A stretch of DNA of 31,591 nt, taken from a virus. The notes beneath the pieces are model-generated. The model was not told the origin of the DNA and did not search any database. It saw only the letters and a program-made list of their open reading frames with translations. Shown here piece after piece: positions 9,047 to 15,437 of this stretch. The stretch lies in IMG/VR virus record IMGVR_UViG_3300030060_006403, positions 1 to 31,591 of that record. One strand, written 5' to 3'. How positions within the stretch are numbered: position 1 is the stretch's first letter; every line of letters starts with the position of its first letter. Both the position numbers and the translations under genes were made by a program.

Positions 9047-9311
9047 CTGCTGTCCTCTCCACAGCTTTTCCCTCAGTTCTATTTGCTATAAATTCAACTG
9101 CCCATGATTTACCTTGCAAGGCATAATGAAAAACTTTTCTTAAAACGACTTCAAGTTTTGTGTGACCATCTTTAGTTCCCTCTTCAAATCCTATCTTCTT
9201 TAATATATCAGGAATTGACTGAGATCCCTTTGGTCTGCCATTTAGATTACCACTAACACCTTTTTTAAAAGTGCCATCAGAATTCCTGTTCTCTCCTGTT
9301 TTATCAGGCAC
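8991..9311 (-). CDS. Putative terminase small subunit, DUF5681-like (106 aa)
   Basis: The N-terminus has the pattern GTFKKGVSGNLNGRPKGS, typical of the DUF5681 group found beside phage packaging genes. The C-terminal part (WAVEFIANRTEGKAVE) resembles the usual helix after it. It lies directly upstream of and overlaps the large terminase gene, where the DNA-recognising small subunit is expected. It also overlaps the methyltransferase gene by eight bases. The small-terminase role is inferred from position; the DUF-type motif is seen. Confidence 0.7.
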   Translation of the reverse strand: MPDKTGENRNSDGTFKKGVSGNLNGRPKGSQSIPDILKKIGFEEGTKDGHTKLEVVLRKVFHYALQGKSWAVEFIANRTEGKAVERTADVSDKWHEIVRSAHSEPE

Positions 9312-10488
9312 TTGCAGACTCCATTAAGATTGCTTTTTTACCAGTATAATCTTCCCATCTTTGAACGATCACATCACAATATTTAGGATCTAATTCCATA
9401 CCAAAACACTTACGGTTTGTTTTTTCACAAGCAATTAAAGTTGATCCTGATCCTAAAAAAAGATCTACAACTAAATTATTTGGATCACTTGAATTTTTTA
9501 TCGCTCTTTCAACCAACTCAACTGGTTTGGTTGTTGGATGTAATTTACTTTTTAAAGGTTTTTTAAAATCCCAAACATCAGATTGTTTTCTGTCACTTAA
9601 TTTTTTTATTCTATGTGAATCATACCATCCATACCATATTGGTTCATATTTTGTATGATAATCTTTTCTTGATATAACATGTCTGTCTTTATTCCATATA
9701 ATCGTTGAGCTCCAATGAAAATTATTTTTTTTCATTTCAAGCATTGCATTACCCCACTCTTGAGCAGACATGACTAAATAAACTATTGTTCCCTTCATAG
9801 ATAACTTTGCAAGTGAGTTAAATGATTTATTTAAAAATATTTGAAAATCATCTGTGCTCATATTATCGTTTAATATTTGATTGTTTTTATATCTTGGATG
9901 TTTATCTTTTCCATAGGCAACATTCCACGGTGGATCAGTAAAGATCATGTGTGCTTTTTGATCTAATAATAATTGATCTATATTTTCAAAGTCTGTGCAA
10001 TCACCACATAAAAGTTTATGATTACCTAAAATCCAAATATCACCAAGTTTTGTTCTTGGTGTTACTTTTTCTGGAATCTCATCTTCATCAGTTAATCCAA
10101 CAACATCAGGAGTTTCAAATTGTAACTCTTCATTAGTAAAACCCCAGTCAATTAAAGATTCAACATCAAAGTAATTACCAAGTGCATCCCAATCCCATTC
10201 ACCAGTATTTTTATTGAGTCTTACGTTCAACTCTTTCTCTTGGTCAATCGTTAGATCTAATTCAACACAAGGTATCTTTTCAATGTTTAGATCTTTAGCA
10301 ATTTTTAACCTTTGATGTCCTCCGATAACAATATTTTCTCTATCTTTGTTTTTATTAATGATAACTGGATCAACTAAACCAAAACGTTTTATAGAATCTT
10401 TGAGGTTTTTATATTGCTCTTTAGTCAATTGACGTGGATTATATTCTGCAAAGACTAAATCATTTATATTATGTTGTTTTATATCCAT
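9304..10488 (-). CDS. ParB-like domain fused to N4/N6-type DNA methyltransferase (394 aa)
   Basis: Residues 1-110 form a ParB/Srx-like domain (YNPRQL near 16; GGHQRLKIAKDL near 56). Residues 150-394 form an amino-methyltransferase with DPPW at 185-188 and the SAM-binding motif DLFLGSGST near 342-350. The catalytic motif precedes the SAM motif, which is the beta-class order. The likely product is N6-methyladenine or N4-methylcytosine. No restriction enzyme gene is visible, so it is a solitary methylase. Its place just upstream of the terminase suggests DNA marking for packaging or escape from host restriction. No good ribosome site precedes the ATG. Confidence 0.9.
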   Translation of the reverse strand: MDIKQHNINDLVFAEYNPRQLTKEQYKNLKDSIKRFGLVDPVIINKNKDRENIVIGGHQRLKIAKDLNIEKIPCVELDLTIDQEKELNVRLNKNTGEWDWDALGNYFDVESLIDWGFTNEELQFETPDVVGLTDEDEIPEKVTPRTKLGDIWILGNHKLLCGDCTDFENIDQLLLDQKAHMIFTDPPWNVAYGKDKHPRYKNNQILNDNMSTDDFQIFLNKSFNSLAKLSMKGTIVYLVMSAQEWGNAMLEMKKNNFHWSSTIIWNKDRHVISRKDYHTKYEPIWYGWYDSHRIKKLSDRKQSDVWDFKKPLKSKLHPTTKPVELVERAIKNSSDPNNLVVDLFLGSGSTLIACEKTNRKCFGMELDPKYCDVIVQRWEDYTGKKAILMESASA

Positions 10489-10524
10489 ATTAAAAAAAAG
10501 TGATAAGTGTTTAAACCGAGTTTA

Positions 10525-10767
10525 TTACTTTGTGTTTTTTAACTCATCACCATAAATATCAAGAAGTTCATCAAATATTTGTGTTGAGTTTTTATCAGGA
10601 GTTATTTCTTCTTTTAAAGAAACAATTTTGTTTTTATTGTATATAGAATAAACATCAGATTTTTTTGTATGTGGTTTTAAATAAATAGATTTTATTTTCT
10701 TTGCCATCGATTTATCACAATTATACTTTTGTTGGATTTGTTTAACTGAAAGTTTATTTATATTCAT
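10525..10767 (-). CDS. Small HTH-like protein (80 aa)
   Basis: The N-terminal 30 residues (LSVKQIQQKYNCDKSMAKKI) look like a helix-turn-helix. The rest is charged with no known domain. I place the start at the ATG at 10767, with AAGGGA upstream; a further in-frame ATG lies five codons earlier without a ribosome site. It lies between the other small HTH gene and the methyltransferase, at the boundary of early and packaging genes. It could be a regulator or a packaging accessory. Family unknown. Confidence 0.6.
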   Translation of the reverse strand: MNINKLSVKQIQQKYNCDKSMAKKIKSIYLKPHTKKSDVYSIYNKNKIVSLKEEITPDKNSTQIFDELLDIYGDELKNTK

Positions 10768-10782
10768 AACGTCCCTTACCAT

Positions 10783-10873
10783 ATATCAAAAATTGGAGGT
10801 TTTTTGAATTTAAAAGTCTGTAAGTTGTTATATTGCTGAATTTAAAAAATTTTTTTGTGGAGGTTTTGGTAGA
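10783..10873 (-). promoter_or_regulatory. Repeat-bearing gap before the late genes
   Basis: This 91-base gap is the longest non-coding stretch in the early-to-late transition. On the minus strand AAACCTCC occurs twice and TTTTAAATTC occurs twice, each pair spaced by tens of bases. No clear sigma-70 promoter is present. It could hold a phage late promoter or activator sites, but nothing in the bases proves it. Confidence 0.3.
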
Positions 10874-11035
10874 CTAAAAATTAAGATTAATGCCTTTTTT
10901 CTTTATCGTTTGCAATCTTTTATATACTGCTGATTCACTAATTTTTTCTTCTTTTGCTATTTGTTTAACTGATTTTTTCTTTATCACGTGTTTTCTTATT
11001 GCTTCAAATTGTTTATGGGTTAGATTGTTTTTCAT
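10874..11035 (-). CDS. Tiny sigma-70 region 4-like HTH protein (53 aa)
   Basis: This short gene overlaps the resolvase-like stop as ATGA. The whole protein is one DNA-binding unit: LTHKQFEAIRKH, then SVKQIAKEEKISESAVYKRL. That arrangement, a first helix followed by an IAKEEKIS-SAVYKRL helix-turn-helix, resembles region 4 of sigma-70 factors and LuxR-type HTH. It is very basic. Its position just ahead of the packaging genes suggests a transcription activator for the late genes, but this is inference. Translation coupling and the clean HTH make the gene itself likely. Confidence 0.7.
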   Translation of the reverse strand: MKNNLTHKQFEAIRKHVIKKKSVKQIAKEEKISESAVYKRLQTIKKKGINLNF

Positions 11036-11331
11036 TTTATATACTCCAAATATTCAATGTAAGAGATGAGGATCAAAGTGGGTTTTCTGTCTTGCCTGAT
11101 AACAACTCCATCTATTTTATCAGGATCTAGATCTAAAAATTTTGGAAGAGATTTTCTTATTTTACATTGAAGTCTTTTATCATTGATCATTATATCACAT
11201 TCAGAGGATTGACCAAGACTTCTACCATCTGATGCATATGCACGTACAGATTTTTCTATGCCTTTTTCTTTTGCAATATTAACGCATTCACGTTCAAAAT
11301 TATTACCTTTAGTTTTTGATTTACTTGCCAT
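11032..11331 (-). CDS. Small PD-(D/E)XK nuclease, Holliday junction resolvase-like (99 aa)
   Basis: The order GNNFERE (E13), a Ser/Gly-rich stretch, CDI (D46), QCK (Q55-K57), then VVIRQDRKPTLILIS matches the compact PD-(D/E)XK fold of archaeal Hjc-like resolvases and related phage proteins. Such enzymes cut branched DNA. In phages they clear replication or recombination junctions before packaging. There is no clear ribosome site before ATG; a hairpin lies just upstream. The ERF annealing gene in the same block supports a recombination role. The exact substrate is not shown. Confidence 0.7.
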   Translation of the reverse strand: MASKSKTKGNNFERECVNIAKEKGIEKSVRAYASDGRSLGQSSECDIMINDKRLQCKIRKSLPKFLDLDPDKIDGVVIRQDRKPTLILISYIEYLEYIK

Positions 11332-11339
11332 AAAAATTT

Positions 11340-11379
11340 AAAGGGTGCAAATGGGAGATGAAGTCCTTTCACACCCTTT
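11340..11379. other. Inverted repeat in the gap between the HTH and resolvase-like genes
   Basis: AAAGGGTG (11340-11347) and CACCCTTT (11372-11379) form an eight-base-pair stem with a loop of about 24 bases. On the plus strand it is followed by a short T run. In the leftward transcript it lies directly upstream of the resolvase-like gene, where it could be an attenuator, a weak terminator or a processing site. Confidence 0.4.
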
Positions 11380-11395
11380 TTCTTATCCAGAAAGT

Positions 11396-11617
11396 CTATC
11401 TATTCATGGCGTAATCATCAAGCCAGTCTTTTTTGTATCGAATAGTGTTCTTTTTATCTTTTGCATAATTAAGAGATCCACACAATCTTGCTCTATGAAT
11501 TGTTTTAGTAGATACTCTTAAATAAATAGATGCATCCTTTGTATCAAACCAAAATGGTAATTTTCCATCTATTTTTTTTTCTAATTGGTCTAATCTTTCT
11601 TTTAATGCCAAATCCAT
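11396..11617 (-). CDS. Excisionase-like HTH_17 DNA-binding protein (73 aa)
   Basis: After a short coiled N-terminus (LKERLDQLEKKIDG) the protein carries a winged HTH of the excisionase/MerR-like kind: WFDTKDASIYLRVSTKTI near 23-40, then a wing and TIRYKKDWLDDY. The family covers phage excisionases (Xis) and small regulators. As the phage has an integrase and attP, it is a fair candidate for the recombination directionality factor, although it lies far from int in the early leftward block. The ATG overlaps the previous stop as TAATG. Confidence 0.7.
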   Translation of the reverse strand: MDLALKERLDQLEKKIDGKLPFWFDTKDASIYLRVSTKTIHRARLCGSLNYAKDKKNTIRYKKDWLDDYAMNR

Positions 11618-11856
11618 TATAACTGCTCCATTTCATCAATTGGTATTATTCGCAAGGTAGGGGTGTTTTTTTTCTTCATAGTTTCACATTTATCTGCCAA
11701 ATGCTTGGAAAGATAAAATGAATGTGGATATTTAAAAGAACCATCTTTTTGTTTATAAGTTATGCTAACAAAAACGCCTTGATCAGTTATTATATTTTGA
11801 TCAATTCCGACAGCGTTAAGTTTCCAAATAGGTTCTTTGATCTTTACTGTTTGCAT
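11617..11856 (-). CDS. Hypothetical early protein (79 aa)
   Basis: No family is recognised. The chain reads as a small beta-rich domain (IWKLNAVGIDQNIITDQ, then GVFVSITYKQKDGSFKYPH) followed by a helix and a short strand. I chose the ATG at 11856 because GGAGG lies nine bases before it. An in-frame ATG at 11877 would add seven residues but overlaps that ribosome site. It is part of a dense early block in which each gene overlaps the next. Confidence 0.6.
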   Translation of the reverse strand: MQTVKIKEPIWKLNAVGIDQNIITDQGVFVSITYKQKDGSFKYPHSFYLSKHLADKCETMKKKNTPTLRIIPIDEMEQL

Positions 11857-12043
11857 TGTTTTTTTCCTCCATCTCAATTAATTCTAATATCAAACTTGCA
11901 GTATAAATAGATGTGTCAAGAACTTCTTCTAAAACATCCATTTCTTTATACTTTCCAATAGGCATCTCTCTGCCAAACTTGGCATTACCTTGATTAAGTC
12001 TTTGCTTAATGAGGTCTATGATCTTATCATTCGTTGATTCCAC
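11816..12043 (-). CDS. Small MazG-like/all-alpha NTP pyrophosphohydrolase-like protein (75 aa)
   Basis: The helical pattern IIDLIKQRLNQGNAKFG, then KEMDVLEEVLDTSIYTASLILE, resembles the short all-alpha nucleotide pyrophosphohydrolase-like proteins of phages, with an EE-x-x-D metal-type motif. Such proteins can clean or adjust nucleotide pools. The start is GTG with AGGAGAGG seven bases upstream. It overlaps the previous stop by 17 bases. The fold is a reasonable reading, but only part of the usual motif set is present, so activity is uncertain. Confidence 0.55.
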   Translation of the reverse strand: MESTNDKIIDLIKQRLNQGNAKFGREMPIGKYKEMDVLEEVLDTSIYTASLILELIEMEEKNNANSKDQRTYLET

Positions 12044-12347
12044 AAACCTCTCCTACTGCATCTCTATCGTAAGTTAAATCTCCATACATCCCTGCCGATA
12101 GTTTTGATGCAGGTAAATCAGGTAAATCATATTGTTCTTCAGAACGTCTTTTAATTTTTTTTGGTTCTGTTTTTTCTTTGAATTTTGCACGTTTATTCCA
12201 ATGGTGGTCTACACCATAGAATCCATCTAATAATTGATGACCAATCTGTATGTCTTCTTTTTTTGGTGCAGGTTTTAATTTTTCATTAAAAACCTCATTT
12301 TCACATGCCCTGATCATGAATTTTAATTTTCTTCTGTTAATCTCCAT
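12027..12347 (-). CDS. Hypothetical early protein (106 aa)
   Basis: No domain is recognised. The protein is basic in the middle (KRAKFKEKTEPKKIKRRSEE) and ends in a more ordered part (DLPASKLSAGMYGDLTYD). An HHW motif lies near residue 49. GAGG lies seven bases before the ATG. It sits just downstream of the putative helicase loader gene, so a role in replication is possible. Its C-terminal codons overlap the MazG-like gene. Confidence 0.6.
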   Translation of the reverse strand: MEINRRKLKFMIRACENEVFNEKLKPAPKKEDIQIGHQLLDGFYGVDHHWNKRAKFKEKTEPKKIKRRSEEQYDLPDLPASKLSAGMYGDLTYDRDAVGEVCGINE

Positions 12348-12375
12348 AGTTCATCCTCTTGTTTTTGTTCCCTCT

Positions 12376-12840
12376 CTAAAAAAATTTTTTTTTAGTTTTA
12401 TCATATCCACCCTTGATTGCTTTTTCAGCAAGTAACAAATGATTATCTACCATATCAGGTTCATTTTCTTTTTTAAATTGTTCTGCCAAAACTTTATGAT
12501 ATTCTGATTTATTATGTGTGTTTAATCCTCTTAAAACTGCTTGAGCAATTCTTGATCCATAAATTTTATCTTGATCACTTATTTGTACTGGTGGTTCATA
12601 AGATAATTGTTCTTTATTAGATTTGAATATCGGTTCAACAATCTGCCAAGATGGATATCTGAAAGGTTGTAATTGTTTAATAAAATCTGTCCATGATCGT
12701 TCAACAACCTCTTGTGTATATTGACTCAAACAATCTCTCCAAAATCTTTTTTGTACATCATTAAATTCTTTAGATGTGTGTTGTTCAATCTCAATTATTG
12801 CAGATTCTAATAATTCATTAGTCATTTCAGTTTGTTGCAT
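12376..12840 (-). CDS. Putative replication accessory protein, perhaps a helicase loader (154 aa)
   Basis: A helical protein with no Walker motif. The N-terminal 75 residues (EHTSKE-like segment, FWRDCLSQYTQEVVERSW, then PFRYPSWQIVEPIF) resemble in layout the small non-ATPase helicase loaders of phages such as the G39P or lambda P type. It follows and overlaps the initiator-like gene by 14 bases, where a loader is usual. This is inference from layout. The gene ends in a run of nine A and seven T bases, prone to slippage, giving the C-terminus KKKFF. Confidence 0.5.
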   Translation of the reverse strand: MQQTEMTNELLESAIIEIEQHTSKEFNDVQKRFWRDCLSQYTQEVVERSWTDFIKQLQPFRYPSWQIVEPIFKSNKEQLSYEPPVQISDQDKIYGSRIAQAVLRGLNTHNKSEYHKVLAEQFKKENEPDMVDNHLLLAEKAIKGGYDKTKKKFF

Positions 12841-13297
12841 TGATCAATTTCTCTTTCTTAATTTTATCTTTCAAACCCACCACTTGTTTTGTTTTATTAT
12901 ATTCTATTCTATTATATTCTATTCTATTAGGAATGATTACTCCATGAGCGTTCAATGAATCCTCACTGATATTATATTTAGATGGTATTGGTCTGTTGAT
13001 TTTTTGATATTTATTCCAGTTCTTTACCATGAGAATATCATCACCAAATTCATCCTCTTTAATTGCTATGATCAAACCTATTTGGATCAGTTCTTCTTTT
13101 AATTTTTTAACATCATCTTTTGTAATATCATCAGCAGGAAATATCTCTGCTTTTAATTTTAGATCACTATCTTTATGGATTCCTGAATCATCGCAAAAGT
13201 TCCACAATCCAATAAATAATAAACGTGCAGAATGGCTTAGGGTCATCATTTTTTCATCACACCAAAATTGAGGGTCAATCATTCTTTTACGTGCCAC
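12827..13297 (-). CDS. Phage replication initiator-like protein (156 aa)
   Basis: The N-terminal 100 residues match a common phage replication protein type: MIDPQFWCDEKMMTLSHSAR, LFIGLWNFCDDSG, then KAEIFPADDIT and a final MVKNWNKYQKINRP. It is a winged-helix DNA-binding domain like lambda O or DnaD-type replisome organisers. The C-terminus is short and carries NRIEYNRIEYN, encoded by a perfect 15-base tandem repeat that could be part of the origin. The start is GTG, overlapping the stop of a small upstream gene as TAGTG. With no polymerase or helicase gene visible, replication must use the host machinery. Confidence 0.75.
   Translation of the reverse strand: MARKRMIDPQFWCDEKMMTLSHSARLLFIGLWNFCDDSGIHKDSDLKLKAEIFPADDITKDDVKKLKEELIQIGLIIAIKEDEFGDDILMVKNWNKYQKINRPIPSKYNISEDSLNAHGVIIPNRIEYNRIEYNKTKQVVGLKDKIKKEKLINATN
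12896..12925. repeat. 15-base tandem repeat inside the initiator gene
   Basis: ATTATATTCTATTCT occurs twice in a row (12896-12910 and 12911-12925), followed by ATTAG. It is extremely AT-rich and lies in the C-terminal part of the initiator-like gene, where lambda-type phages keep their origin. It encodes the repeated RIEYN. It could act as an unwinding element or iteron. A pure codon repeat is the alternative. Confidence 0.6.
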
Positions 13298-13512
13298 TAA
13301 TCAATCCCTTTTATTTTTTTAAATTCAATAACAAGTTCACTCATAAGATTATTTAATTGATCAACAGTGCAATTAATAAGAACATCATTATTGCAAATAT
13401 CACGTTTAATCCTACGAGTGACCTGAATGCCTTGTTCCATACCAAGTTCTCTACAAAAAGCCGACTGTGCCTTAGCAAACCTGCGAAGTATTTTAATTTT
13501 CTCATCTAAAAT
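13297..13512 (-). CDS. Small early protein with no standard start codon (up to 71 aa)
   Basis: An open frame reads LDEKIKILRRFAKAQSAFC and on to a TAG that overlaps the next GTG start as TAGTG. The overlap and the charged, helical composition suggest a real gene. No ATG, GTG or TTG occurs in frame until 13440 (giving 47 residues). The frame runs upstream to a TGA and contains an ATT at 13512 that could be a rare start. A competing 50-residue frame begins at the ATG at 13505 and ends in a hydrophobic stretch (VIFAIMMFLLIALLIN). I favour the first frame because of the coupling overlap. Function unknown. Confidence 0.45.
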   Translation of the reverse strand: MLDEKIKILRRFAKAQSAFCRELGMEQGIQVTRRIKRDICNNDVLINCTVDQLNNLMSELVIEFKKIKGID

Positions 13513-13748
13513 GGTAACTCTATTTCTTCCTCACTTGTTTTGATTTCAGGTTCAGGATCAACTAATTCACGTTCAATGATCAAACCAATATAGGTATCGT
13601 TTCCATCTTTAGTTTTATTATTCCATCCTGCTACCTTGTAAACTACTTTTTTTCCATCAGGAGTTAATTCATCTACCTCCATCTTTCCTCTCCAGTCAGG
13701 GTGTTTATCTTGGTCTTTGTATTGGTTTTTAAAAATATTTATTCTCAT
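13506..13748 (-). CDS. Small protein with SSB-like acidic tail (80 aa)
   Basis: The body (YKVAGWNNKTKDGNDTYIGL) is a short beta-rich domain without a firm family match. It slightly recalls DUF736-like proteins. The C-terminus is acidic and ends in ELPF (SEEEIELPF), the kind of tip that bacterial SSB uses to recruit partners. It lies between the ERF annealing protein and the replication genes and starts as TAATG on the ERF stop. A role as a single-strand DNA partner is inferred from the tail and the neighbours. Confidence 0.6.
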   Translation of the reverse strand: MRINIFKNQYKDQDKHPDWRGKMEVDELTPDGKKVVYKVAGWNNKTKDGNDTYIGLIIERELVDPEPEIKTSEEEIELPF

Positions 13749-14251
13749 TAGTAAGCATCTCCCATTAGATCTGTGTTATTATATTTTACTGTACCATTAC
13801 TCACAATTTTTGGTTGTGGTGTAAATTGTTTCTGTGGTTGTTTTTTTGGTGCAGATTCTTGATCTAATGCACCATCTGTATCTTCTCCACTTGCAAGATT
13901 TAAAAGTGCCATTATACTATATCTTCTGTAATAAGTGATTGCAGTACCTGCACTTTGATATAGATTTATTCGTTTACTAGATTCAATATTAGTCTGCATT
14001 TTATTACTTATAAATTGACCTGATTCGTGGCACAACAATGTTTCAATACCAATCATTATATCATCTCCAACTGGTAATTGAATGATCACCAGTTTATGTT
14101 TTTCTAATATTGGTTTTACTTTAATTAAAAGACCATCTAAAGAGGTGTATTCATACATCCCTTTTGAATCTTTATCCATTACCTTTGGTAGGTCAGATTG
14201 TACTTTTAAAAGTGCAGGAATCAATTGATCCAACTTTTCTGATGTTTTCAT
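13748..14251 (-). CDS. erf: ERF-family single-strand annealing protein (167 aa)
   Basis: The sequence fits the ERF superfamily along its length: YEYTSLDGLLIKVKPILEKH near 33-52, CHESGQF near 74, then QSAGTAITYYRRYSIMALL near 99-117 and an acidic EDTDGALD. ERF proteins anneal complementary single strands and drive phage recombination and circularisation. The C-terminus is a Gln/Lys/Pro-rich tail. AAGGGAG precedes ATG. Together with the resolvase-like gene it forms the phage recombination set; no exonuclease partner is visible. Confidence 0.9.
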   Translation of the reverse strand: MKTSEKLDQLIPALLKVQSDLPKVMDKDSKGMYEYTSLDGLLIKVKPILEKHKLVIIQLPVGDDIMIGIETLLCHESGQFISNKMQTNIESSKRINLYQSAGTAITYYRRYSIMALLNLASGEDTDGALDQESAPKKQPQKQFTPQPKIVSNGTVKYNNTDLMGDAY

Positions 14252-14266
14252 TATCTTATCTCCCTT

Positions 14267-14446
14267 TTATAAATCTTCAAACCAAGTCATAAATCTCCAG
14301 TAAGTATTCACCATTCTTCTCCAAATTGTTGGTTTTGCTTTACCAAATGCAGTTAGAATTGCAACTGCTTTAGATTCGTATGGTGGATAACTTGGTTGGT
14401 AAACTTTGTCAAATTCTTCTTCGTAGTAATTATGAACTTTGCTCAC
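14267..14446 (-). CDS. Hypothetical early protein (59 aa)
   Basis: No family is recognised. The chain has a YYEEEFDKVYQPSYPPYESK stretch, then AVAILTAFGKAKPTIW and an aromatic, basic C-terminal helix (RRMVNTYWRFMTWF). I set the start at the GTG at 14446, where AAAGGAG lies seven bases before it. In-frame ATGs at 14452 and 14479 sit on or before that ribosome site. It overlaps the preceding gene by 17 bases. Confidence 0.55.
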   Translation of the reverse strand: MSKVHNYYEEEFDKVYQPSYPPYESKAVAILTAFGKAKPTIWRRMVNTYWRFMTWFEDL

Positions 14447-14624
14447 GATCATTCTCCTTTGGTTTAATAATCTCATCAATTTCTTTCATGGTTTTTTTTA
14501 TCATGTTTATAAGCGTATCTAACTCTTTACTGAGTTCATTTGTGGAATCAATAGAACTAGAAATAGCAGAGTCGTAATTGCTTACGACATCTGCTTTATT
14601 GTAGGGGTTTTCATGTCTTTTCAT
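14430..14624 (-). CDS. Hypothetical early coiled-coil protein (64 aa)
   Basis: A short protein with a Ser-rich first half and a helical, coiled-coil-like second half (NELSKELDTLINMIKKTMKE). No family is recognised. The ATG overlaps the previous stop as ATGA, so it is translated with the first early gene. It may be a small regulator or host-directed factor; nothing in it is specific. Confidence 0.55.
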   Translation of the reverse strand: MKRHENPYNKADVVSNYDSAISSSIDSTNELSKELDTLINMIKKTMKEIDEIIKPKENDREQSS

Positions 14625-15238
14625 TTATAGCACTCATTTCTACCAATCGGAAATGGTTCAGGTTTATATCCAATAGGTGAAAGTATATATGTAATTCCCT
14701 TAATTGGATTTCCATATAAAGTCCTATACCTATTGAACCTTTGTTTTTCGGATTTAATTAATAAACATGAATCAATTAATGTATTTAATCTTGTATAATA
14801 ACAATCGTATTTGACCTCACATTTTAGTCTTTGAATTAAATCGGTTAAAAGGTTTCGCTCACAACCATGATTAACACAATCTTTAGGTCTATAAAAAATA
14901 TTTAAATGATAGTTTTCTATTGCAGTTCCAATTATTACTTCTTTGTCATTTTTAGTTAAACTCTCAAAAAATTCATCATTTAAGTCATCTACCATTTTTT
15001 CAGTATCCTTTATGGGTTTTTGACTATGACTGGTACTATGTTTTCCTCCGTTTACACAAAAAAACCCTGTTGTTGGAAAGAATGAAAGGTTTTTGTCAGG
15101 TAAAACAACATAAAAATCATCATCAACATCATACCAAGGATTGGTATTTTTTTTATTAGTGATGTATTTATATAATTGCCAATCTTCTAAATCGGTTGTA
15201 ATCCAATTTTCAAAATCGGCTGTAATAGTGTCTTTCAT
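14621..15238 (-). CDS. First gene of the leftward early block, unknown (205 aa)
   Basis: No domain is recognised. The protein is aromatic-rich near the start (FENWITTDLEDWQLYKY), has a segment GFFCVNGGKHSTSHSQK near 60-76, and several cysteines (CVNHGC, LKCEVKYDCYY). The ATG at 15238 has AAAGGGAG nine bases upstream; the ATG at 15247 lies against that site and is less likely. As the first gene after the divergent control region it should be made earliest, so it may act in the lysis-lysogeny choice or in host takeover. That role is inference. Confidence 0.65.
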   Translation of the reverse strand: MKDTITADFENWITTDLEDWQLYKYITNKKNTNPWYDVDDDFYVVLPDKNLSFFPTTGFFCVNGGKHSTSHSQKPIKDTEKMVDDLNDEFFESLTKNDKEVIIGTAIENYHLNIFYRPKDCVNHGCERNLLTDLIQRLKCEVKYDCYYTRLNTLIDSCLLIKSEKQRFNRYRTLYGNPIKGITYILSPIGYKPEPFPIGRNECYK

Positions 15239-15259
15239 TGTATTCATCTCCCTTTAAAT

Positions 15260-15354
15260 TGATGATCATGCAGGGTTGATGAGCGAAGAAAGGAAAAGAC
15301 TTGTACCCTGCACATCATCAGTTTTTTATTGATTATTAGTATTTTTTCGCTCAT
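15260..15354 (-). promoter_or_regulatory. Interleaved inverted repeats in the early leader, possible pseudoknot
   Basis: TGATGATCATGCAGGGT (15260-15276) pairs with ACCCTGCACATCATCA (15305-15320) in an 8 + 7 base-pair stem with a small internal loop. ATGAGCGAA (15279-15287), inside that loop, pairs with TTCGCTCAT (15346-15354) outside it. The order is therefore b-a-b'-a' in the leftward RNA: a pseudoknot or two exclusive hairpins. The structure ends about 10 bases before the ribosome site of the first early gene. A DNA operator is the alternative. Confidence 0.5.
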
Positions 15355-15409
15355 TATAATGAAGTTTAATATTAATTATAATTAATTCCAAGAATAAAAA
15401 TTACTAATA

Positions 15410-15437
15410 ATTAACTATAAAGTTAATATAATTAACT
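15410..15437. promoter_or_regulatory. ATTAACT half-sites, candidate repressor operator
   Basis: ATTAACT (15410-15416), ATAA spacer, AGTTAAT (15421-15427) form a perfect palindrome. A third ATTAACT lies at 15431-15437, exactly 21 bases (two helical turns) after the first. The set lies 41 bases upstream of the repressor-like gene. Such spacing is usual for dimer-binding operators. The region is AT-rich, so chance is possible. Confidence 0.4.

Noticed and set aside
9304-10488. Chromosome or plasmid partition ParB
   Set aside because: The ParB-like domain is fused to a methyltransferase and there is no ParA gene or parS-like cluster.
15260-15330. Intrinsic terminator on the plus strand
   Set aside because: A T run follows the stem, but no plus-strand gene ends here and the loop is 28 bases, so a leader structure of the leftward transcript is more likely.
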